Shown here: in pieces, positions 6,720-11,012 of the stretch | Position numbering within the stretch: position 1 is the first letter of the stretch | Layout: each line of letters begins with the position of its first letter | NCBI GenBank assembly: GCA_937891325.1 | Contig: CALAFU010000245.1 | Span: 1-11,012 of the forward strand | Reading direction: 5' to 3' | Source of the DNA: an uncultured Candidatus Melainabacteria bacterium | GTDB taxonomy: Bacteria; Cyanobacteriota; Vampirovibrionia; Gastranaerophilales; Gastranaerophilaceae | Length of the DNA: 11,012 nt | Position numbers and translations under genes: made by a program | The notes under the pieces: generated by a model | What the model was told of the DNA's origin: nothing | Database searches by the model: none | The model's input: only the letters and a program-made list of their open reading frames with translations

Positions 6720-6772
6720 TTTCTTTTTCTTGCAACCGTTCTTTTTCTTTTCGTCGCAAAAAAGAAAAAGAA
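6720..6772. repeat. Polypyrimidine direct repeat and polypurine hairpin
   Basis: TTCTTTTTCTT occurs twice in tandem (6721-6731 and 6739-6749). The second copy pairs over 13 bp (6739-6751) with AAAAGAAAAAGAA at 6760-6772 around an 8-nt loop, CGTCGCAA. Either left copy can pair with the same right arm, so alternative hairpins exist. I know similar TTTCTTTTTCTTGCAACCG-type tracts as intergenic repeats in gut bacteria, but that memory is not proof. Confidence 0.5.
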
Positions 6773-6842
6773 TGGTGAAGGTTAAAACGTAAAATATTCT
6801 GAAACAAATTTGTTGAATTTTGATATATTCAGTTAAATCAAG

Positions 6843-6873
6843 AAGAGGCGCGGGCTTTCAGCCCGCGCCTCTT
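6843..6873. terminator. Bidirectional terminator between convergent genes
   Basis: A perfect 14-bp GC-rich stem (AAGAGGCGCGGGCT at 6843-6856, complement at 6860-6873) with a TTC loop lies 19 bp beyond the alcohol dehydrogenase stop on the minus strand. On the plus strand it is followed by TGTTTATTT, a moderate U-rich tail that could end the pyk operon transcript. The minus-strand tail (GATTTAACT) is weaker. The stem core GGCGCG and the tip GGCTTTyAGCC are shared with the hairpin at 687-725. Confidence 0.75.
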
Positions 6874-6892
6874 TGTTTATTTAACCTTTAGA

Positions 6893-8104
6893 CTATGCCA
6901 TTGGTTTTAGAGAATTTCTGTAAATTGCTTCAACAACTTCTTTGCCGTCGCCAACAGGTCCGATAGCAAGTAAGCCAGCAAGTGATGGAGTTTCGTAAGT
7001 TAATTTAACTAACTTTTCAACATCAGCTTCAGTGAAGCCTTCATCTTCTAATTTTTGAGGTACACCAACTGATTTCAACCAAGCTTCAACGCCTTTAGCA
7101 GCTTTGTCAGCTTCTTCAGGAGCACCTGTTAAGCCTGAAACTAATGGTGCTAAAACGTCAGCTAATACGTAAGATTGACTAGCGTAGATTTCTTTAATTA
7201 CAGCTGGTAACAACATTGCTAAACCTAAACCATGTGATAATTCAGGTTTTACACCACTTAGAGGGTGTTCAAGAGCGTGAGTATAGTGTAATAAACCGTT
7301 ATCGAAACTTACACCACCCATCATAGCTGCATAAGCTAAGAAATATCTAGCTTCTAAATCTTCTGGATTTTCAATTGCTTTTGGTAAGTATTTAGCAACT
7401 AAAGCAACAACTTCTTTTGCAAGTGTAATTGCATAAGGTGATGCAACAGTTGAAGTAGCAGCTTCAACAACGTGGTTAACAGCGTCGATTGAAACGTAAC
7501 GTGTTTGTTTTGGTGATAATTTAACCATTAAAGCTGGATCGTCAATTGCATAAGTTGGATAAATGCAATCGTAAGCGATAGCAGGTTTAAAGTTCTTTTC
7601 TGGAACTGTAACTACCGCAAATCTGTTTGTTTCTGTACCTGTACCGTGAGTTAAGTTGATAGAAACGATTGGAGCAGCTTTTTCTGGAGTGAATTTGAAT
7701 TCATAAATATCTTCTGCTTGTTTGTCGTTGTATTCAAGTAAGATAGCTACTGATTTGCCTGCATCTGTTGGTGAACCACCACCGATAGCGATAACAGCTT
7801 TTGCACCGAAGTCACGAGCTATTTTTGTTGCATCGTTAACGTGGTGAGTTGTTGGGTTTGGAGTAACTTGGTCAAAGTTTACGTAACCAATGCCGTTGTC
7901 TTTTAATGCTTTTTCAACTACGTCCCAAGCGCCTGTTGCTTTGTAAGCATTTCTACCTGACATAACAATAACTTTATCTGCATTTTTTGCTTTTAAGTTT
8001 TTCAAAATATCATCAATTTTTTTGATAGCACCAACACCAAAATAAACAGTAGTGCGAGTTCTAATTTCTTTTACGTCGTTAATGTTAACATTTTTTTCCC
8101 ACAT
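6893..8104 (-). CDS. Iron-containing alcohol dehydrogenase
   Basis: A 403-residue group III (Fe-dependent) alcohol dehydrogenase that interconverts alcohols and aldehydes or ketones with NAD(P)H in the cytosol. The nucleotide-binding signature GGGSPTDAGK is at 108-117. The expected iron ligands are Asp207 and His211 (SIDAVNHVVEA), His276 (HYTHALEHP) and His291 (LSHGLGLAMLLP); His280 matches the conserved second His of the HxxxH segment. Length is standard for the family. An in-frame extension to 8194 exists, but the start used here has AAGGAG 7 nt upstream and the extra 30 residues are low complexity, so the shorter form is preferred. It is transcribed alone, convergent with the pyk operon and divergent from the Maf-like gene. 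Substrate is not predictable; ethanol or another short-chain alcohol in fermentation is a reasonable inference. Confidence 0.93.
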   Translation of the reverse strand: MWEKNVNINDVKEIRTRTTVYFGVGAIKKIDDILKNLKAKNADKVIVMSGRNAYKATGAWDVVEKALKDNGIGYVNFDQVTPNPTTHHVNDATKIARDFGAKAVIAIGGGSPTDAGKSVAILLEYNDKQAEDIYEFKFTPEKAAPIVSINLTHGTGTETNRFAVVTVPEKNFKPAIAYDCIYPTYAIDDPALMVKLSPKQTRYVSIDAVNHVVEAATSTVASPYAITLAKEVVALVAKYLPKAIENPEDLEARYFLAYAAMMGGVSFDNGLLHYTHALEHPLSGVKPELSHGLGLAMLLPAVIKEIYASQSYVLADVLAPLVSGLTGAPEEADKAAKGVEAWLKSVGVPQKLEDEGFTEADVEKLVKLTYETPSLAGLLAIGPVGDGKEVVEAIYRNSLKPMA

Positions 8105-8111
8105 AAGAATT

Positions 8112-8117
8112 CTCCTT
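8112..8117 (-). promoter_or_regulatory. Strong ribosome binding site fixing the Fe-ADH start
   Basis: Read on the minus strand this is AAGGAG, 7 nt before the ATG at 8104-8102. It is the strongest Shine-Dalgarno sequence in the window and rules out the longer in-frame start at 8194 as the main one. Confidence 0.85.
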
Positions 8118-8224
8118 CTTTTATTATTAACAACAATATTATTTGCTAAACAAAAACTAAAGTAAAGTATTAGTAAAAAACTTGATTTAATCATCTTTTT
8201 AGCTTATTCAACAAATTCAAATAT

Positions 8225-8230
8225 TATGAT
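8225..8230 (+). promoter_or_regulatory. Candidate -10 of the Maf/DUF115-like gene
   Basis: TATGAT lies 11 bp before the ATG at 8242, and an overlapping TATTAT begins at 8222. Transcription would then start only a few nt ahead of the start codon. There is no clear -35. The surrounding TTCAAAT...ATTTGAA (8217-8239) is a 7-bp inverted repeat that could be an operator. Confidence 0.3.
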
Positions 8231-8241
8231 AAATTTGAAGT

Positions 8242-9984
8242 ATGTTTAAAAAGAATTTGGAAGCAATAAGAAAAGTCAATAACGTGTTGGCATACAAACT
8301 TGAACATGTCACACTTGAAGAAGCATCTAGAAATTTGGGCGCAATAAAAAACGAATTTGGCGAATATATTTTAACCAGAGACAACAAATACGTTGATGAT
8401 ACCCCAAGCCCAATTGCAAGCGCCAAAGCGGTTTATGACGAACAAATCAAATCTGCAACTTCAAGACACGATTTTATCGTAATTTTCGGGCTAGGTTTGG
8501 GAAATTTGCTAGATTATGTGCATACAGAAAGTGTTGCTCAGTTAATTCTTTATGAACCTGAAATTGATATCATTCGCTTTACTTGCGAATATGTTGATTT
8601 AACTAAGTATTTTAAAGACGGAAGACTTTATATCACAAACAATTTGACAGATTGCACAAAATATATCGGTGGAAAATATTTGCTTGAGGATAAGATTGAA
8701 TTTTTATTCTTAAAAAATTACGTGTTGCAAAAGCCAAGCGAATTCACAGTTTTGACCGAACGCATTTTTGAAACTTGCCAAGCAAAAATTGTTGATATGA
8801 ACACTATCAAAAAGATGTCAAAGGTTTGGATTGATAACTCTATAAAGAGCTTCACCAATTTTAAACAACGTTATCCTGTAAATTTGCTAGAAAATAAGTT
8901 CAAAGATAAAACGGCTCTTGTTTTAGGTGCTGGACCTTCGTTAAAGGATAACATTGAAAAAATCAAACAAAATAGAGAAAAATTTGTAATTTTTACAGTT
9001 CATAGAACTCTAGAAACATTGAGAAAAAACGGAATTACACCAGATTTTTGCGTAATCGTTGATGCTCAATGGGTAAAACAATCTATTACGCAAGATTTGG
9101 AATATTTAAAAGACGTTAATTTTATTGTCGATATAAAAGCCGACAACTACGTGTATTCATTACCTTGCAAGAATTTGTTCACATATTTTACACAAAACAG
9201 TATTTGTGCTCAAAAAATTGCAACAAAAATGCTGGGCGAAATAAAATTACTTGAATCAGCCGGCACAAGTACAATTACAGCCTATAAATGTGCTCGATTA
9301 ATGGGTTGCAAAAACATAATTTTTGCGGGCGTAGATTTAGCCTTCAAAGACGATACAGCTTATTGTGACGACAAAAATGTAGTTGCAAACACACAATCTA
9401 GCGTAAAAATCCAAAATATAGTTAGAGAAACAACAGATGTAAAAAGCATTACAGGCGAATACGTAAAAACTCGTGTCGATTACGCTTGCTTTATAAAACA
9501 ATTTGAAACATTTTTTGCGCAAGACAAAAACGCAAAATTCTTTAATTTGACTACATTTGGCGCATTTATTAATGGAATGAAGTATGATAATTTAGAAAAT
9601 CTAATTCAATCCATAAAACCAGAAAAACCAAATGTTCAAGAGGTTTTAGATAACTTTATTGATACAACATCATTTAAACCGCAAGAGCTTCTAGAGAAAG
9701 CAAAAGAGGTATTTCAAGAGGAAGAAAATAGAGTACAACCATTAATCACTGCTATTGACGAATGGTTCGAAATGTACCTAGAACACCCTTCTTTCTTTGA
9801 TTATGCAACAAATATTATAACAAAAATCACGTCCTCAATGATTTTGAGTGAATATGTTCAAATTGAATTGTTGAGATTTACCAAACTTGTTTTGGAGAAA
9901 GACGAAGAAAAGAAAAAAACGTTTGTAGTTGAGTTATTTAAACTAATTAAAACCTTCTACAAAAATTTGAATAACTTAACATAA
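8242..9984 (+). CDS. Maf/DUF115-family (MptE-like) protein
   Basis: A 580-residue protein of the motility-associated factor / DUF115 family. Residues about 75-195 form an N-terminal Rossmann-like part (IVIFGLGLGNLLDYV at 79-93, YEPEID at 104-109). The central DUF115 domain starts at TALVLGAGPSLKDNI (224-238), with VIVDAQW (271-277) and SAGTSTITAYKCARLMGCKN...FAGVDLAF (339-368). The C-terminal 120 residues are helical. In Campylobacter, Clostridium and others, family members transfer nonulosonic acids to flagellin; other DUF115 proteins are related to the pterin pyrophosphokinase MptE. No flagellin, flagellar or sialic-acid-type gene is nearby, so the acceptor is unknown. The gene stands alone between the divergent Fe-ADH gene and the J-like gene. 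The start has only a weak GAAG nearby. Confidence 0.8.
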   Translation: MFKKNLEAIRKVNNVLAYKLEHVTLEEASRNLGAIKNEFGEYILTRDNKYVDDTPSPIASAKAVYDEQIKSATSRHDFIVIFGLGLGNLLDYVHTESVAQLILYEPEIDIIRFTCEYVDLTKYFKDGRLYITNNLTDCTKYIGGKYLLEDKIEFLFLKNYVLQKPSEFTVLTERIFETCQAKIVDMNTIKKMSKVWIDNSIKSFTNFKQRYPVNLLENKFKDKTALVLGAGPSLKDNIEKIKQNREKFVIFTVHRTLETLRKNGITPDFCVIVDAQWVKQSITQDLEYLKDVNFIVDIKADNYVYSLPCKNLFTYFTQNSICAQKIATKMLGEIKLLESAGTSTITAYKCARLMGCKNIIFAGVDLAFKDDTAYCDDKNVVANTQSSVKIQNIVRETTDVKSITGEYVKTRVDYACFIKQFETFFAQDKNAKFFNLTTFGAFINGMKYDNLENLIQSIKPEKPNVQEVLDNFIDTTSFKPQELLEKAKEVFQEEENRVQPLITAIDEWFEMYLEHPSFFDYATNIITKITSSMILSEYVQIELLRFTKLVLEKDEEKKKTFVVELFKLIKTFYKNLNNLT

Positions 9985-9986
9985 TA

Positions 9987-10016
9987 TTGCATTTTTTAGG
10001 CGCAATATGCTATTAT
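9987..10016 (+). promoter_or_regulatory. Extended -10 promoter of the J-like/pspA pair
   Basis: TGCTATTAT (10008-10016) is a full extended -10 (TGn plus a near-consensus hexamer). TTGCAT (9987-9992) is a partial -35 at 18 bp. An inverted repeat ATATTGC (9984-9990) / GCAATAT (10002-10008) brackets the spacer and could be an operator or a weak terminator for the upstream gene. The predicted start point is only about 4-5 nt before the ATG at 10027. Confidence 0.5.
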
Positions 10017-10026
10017 TCTAGGTATT

Positions 10027-10422
10027 ATGAAAGACTTAAAAGATATTTTTAAAACAGCCGTTGATAAAATTAAATCAACCGTAGAAAAAGAGGATATTCC
10101 TCTAAAAGATGCATTTGAAGAAATGGACAGAGAACTTGAAGAAGCTGAAGCTGCTTACGGAAAACCACTTTTCCCAGATGATGGCGAAAAGATTTCTATT
10201 GATGAGCATTATATGAAACTTTTAGGCTTCAAATCAGAAGAAAACGTAGGCTTTGACGAAATCAAGGCTCACTACGAAACTTTGATGAAAAAGTTCGCAC
10301 CAGAAAACTTTGCTGACGACAAAAAGAAAAAAGCAGCAGAAAAACGTATCGGTATGATAAAACAAGCATACCAATATTTTGAAAATAAACACGCAACACA
10401 ACATGAAGAGGAAGAAAACTAA
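10027..10422 (+). CDS. Degenerate J-domain-like protein coupled to pspA
   Basis: A 131-residue acidic, charged protein with no signal peptide or membrane segment. Residues about 58-122 resemble a J domain: DEHYMKLLGF, then an amphipathic helix FDEIKAHYETLMKKF, then a loop, then a Lys/Arg-rich helix ending IGMIKQAYQYFENK. The His-Pro-Asp needed to stimulate Hsp70 ATPase is replaced by Ala92-Pro93-Glu94, so classical co-chaperone activity is unlikely. Residues 1-45 look like a separate amphipathic, highly charged helix pair. The stop codon overlaps the ATG of the PspA gene by one base (TAATG), which implies translational coupling and balanced production. The likely role is an adaptor or regulator of PspA assembly (inference). 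The J-like call is from pattern reading only, moderately sure. Confidence 0.7.
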   Translation: MKDLKDIFKTAVDKIKSTVEKEDIPLKDAFEEMDRELEEAEAAYGKPLFPDDGEKISIDEHYMKLLGFKSEENVGFDEIKAHYETLMKKFAPENFADDKKKKAAEKRIGMIKQAYQYFENKHATQHEEEEN

Positions 10423-11012
10423 TGAACATTTTCAAACAACTATTTAAAGTATTACAATCATTTTTACACGCATTCGTGAACCATATTCAAGACCCAATCT
10501 TAATGGCAGAACAAGCTATTAGAGATTTGAAAAAAGATTATGATGCAAGTATGAAAAACCTTGCTGAAGTAAAAGCTCTTGCAATTGAAGCAAAAGAAGT
10601 TATTGCTCAACAAACAGAAATTGCAAAAGATTACGAAAAGAAAGCATTAACAATCGTTCAAAAGGGGCAAAATGGCGAATTAGACCAAGCTAAAGCTGAT
10701 AGATTAGCTTCAGAAGCTCTAAAGAAAAAACAAATTGCTATTGAAATGATTAAAAAATCAACTCTAGACGTTAAAAACTATGAGTCTATGGCTAACACAA
10801 TGGAAACAAAAATTGATAACTTAAAACAACAAATCAACCATTGGGAAGGCGAAATCAAAACTCTAAAAGCTCGCCACAAAGTTGCTATTACATCTCAAAA
10901 AATTAATAAACAAATGATTTCTATGAGTGACAACAACGCTCAAGCTCTATTAGAAAACATGAAACAAAAAGTTAACAAAGAAGAGGCTCTTTCTGCAGCT
11001 TATAACGAAATA
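10422..11012 (+). CDS. pspA: PspA/IM30 family protein, C-terminus outside window
   Basis: The first 197 codons of a PspA/IM30 (Vipp1) family membrane-stress protein, an ESCRT-III-like factor that coats and repairs the inner membrane. The N-terminal amphipathic helix (NIFKQLFKVLQSFLHAFVNH, residues 2-21), the DPILMAEQAIRDL segment (24-36) and the long Gln/Lys/Ala-rich coiled coil (about 40-197) are diagnostic. The frame is open to the window edge; the usual protein is 220-260 aa, so little is missing. Its ATG overlaps the stop of the J-like gene, so it is translated by reinitiation or coupling from the same message. No PspF-type activator or pspBC membrane partner is visible in the window. The family call is firm; the gene symbol follows the family name. 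Confidence 0.88.
   Translation, partial: MNIFKQLFKVLQSFLHAFVNHIQDPILMAEQAIRDLKKDYDASMKNLAEVKALAIEAKEVIAQQTEIAKDYEKKALTIVQKGQNGELDQAKADRLASEALKKKQIAIEMIKKSTLDVKNYESMANTMETKIDNLKQQINHWEGEIKTLKARHKVAITSQKINKQMISMSDNNAQALLENMKQKVNKEEALSAAYNEI

Larger units (their letters stand above)
6501..6892. other. 392-bp intergenic region with interspersed-repeat character
   Basis: This gap between two convergent genes carries no credible gene. It holds a degenerate GGATTG...ATGACGG unit, a long nested inverted repeat, a polypyrimidine/polypurine hairpin and a terminator, each listed separately. Such a stack of structures in an otherwise compact stretch suggests a site where repeat elements accumulated. The 63-codon minus-strand frame over 6616-6807 is low complexity (Lys/Arg/Glu from the A/G tract) and has no ribosome binding site. 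Confidence 0.6.

Noticed and set aside
6616..6807. 63-codon minus-strand reading frame in the intergenic repeat region
   Set aside because: Its Lys/Arg/Glu composition comes from the A/G tract, it has no ribosome binding site, and it overlaps the inverted repeats.
6521..6892. Continuation of the membrane-protein gene by frameshift after its stop
   Set aside because: No continuing hydrophobic or family-like frame was seen beyond 6500; the stop is accepted as genuine, though a shortened C-terminus remains possible.
8105..8160. Possible Rex-type redox operator (TTGTTAA half-site) upstream of the Fe-ADH gene
   Set aside because: Only one half-site is present (TTGTTAATAATAAA); there is no TTAACAA partner at the right spacing.
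8105..8194. N-terminal extension of the Fe-ADH reading frame by 30 residues, resembling a signal peptide
   Set aside because: AAGGAG 7 nt before the ATG at 8104 and the normal family length support the shorter protein; the extension has no ribosome binding site and Fe-ADHs are cytosolic.

Overview
The window is 11 kb of AT-rich, densely packed bacterial DNA with short intergenic gaps and mostly weak or absent Shine-Dalgarno sites. It holds a fermentative-looking enzyme set (pyruvate kinase, ferredoxin-nitroreductase fusion, iron-type alcohol dehydrogenase), a Maf/DUF115 protein, a small EF-hand protein and a PspA/IM30 protein. That mix would fit a gut bacterium such as a Gastranaerophilales (Melainabacteria/Vampirovibrionia) lineage. 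This placement is an inference from gene content; no rRNA or other phylogenetic marker is present. I see no tRNA, rRNA, CRISPR array, transposase or phage gene.

Layout from left to right. (1) 1-635, minus strand: a truncated protein of unknown function. It has a perfect 7-1-7 Fur-type palindrome 9 bp upstream of its start and a run of ten T in its first codons. (2) 741-2172, minus strand: an HD-domain dGTPase, followed 13 bp later by an overlooked 45-codon gene for a predicted exported peptide, then a GC-rich terminator hairpin. (3) 2304-2654, plus strand: a two-EF-hand protein, divergent from the dGTPase. (4) 2789-6500, plus strand: pyruvate kinase, a 2[4Fe-4S] ferredoxin-nitroreductase fusion and a polytopic GT-C-like membrane protein, probably one operon. 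(5) 6501-6892: a non-coding stretch with nested inverted repeats, a polypyrimidine/polypurine hairpin and a bidirectional terminator; it looks like interspersed-repeat material. (6) 6893-8104, minus strand: an iron-containing alcohol dehydrogenase whose start is fixed by a strong ribosome binding site. (7) 8242-9984, plus strand: a Maf/DUF115-family protein. (8) 10027-11012, plus strand: a degenerate J-domain-like protein whose stop codon overlaps the start of a PspA/IM30 gene that runs off the window.

Two points deserve most attention. The J-like/PspA pair is translationally coupled, and its J domain carries Ala-Pro-Glu where Hsp70 co-chaperones carry His-Pro-Asp. That suggests a PspA-dedicated adaptor, and it recalls the J-protein/Hsp70 handling of the related VIPP1 in chloroplasts. 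The other is the unknown left-edge gene under an apparent Fur operator. The pyruvate kinase also carries the residue set associated with potassium-independent enzymes.
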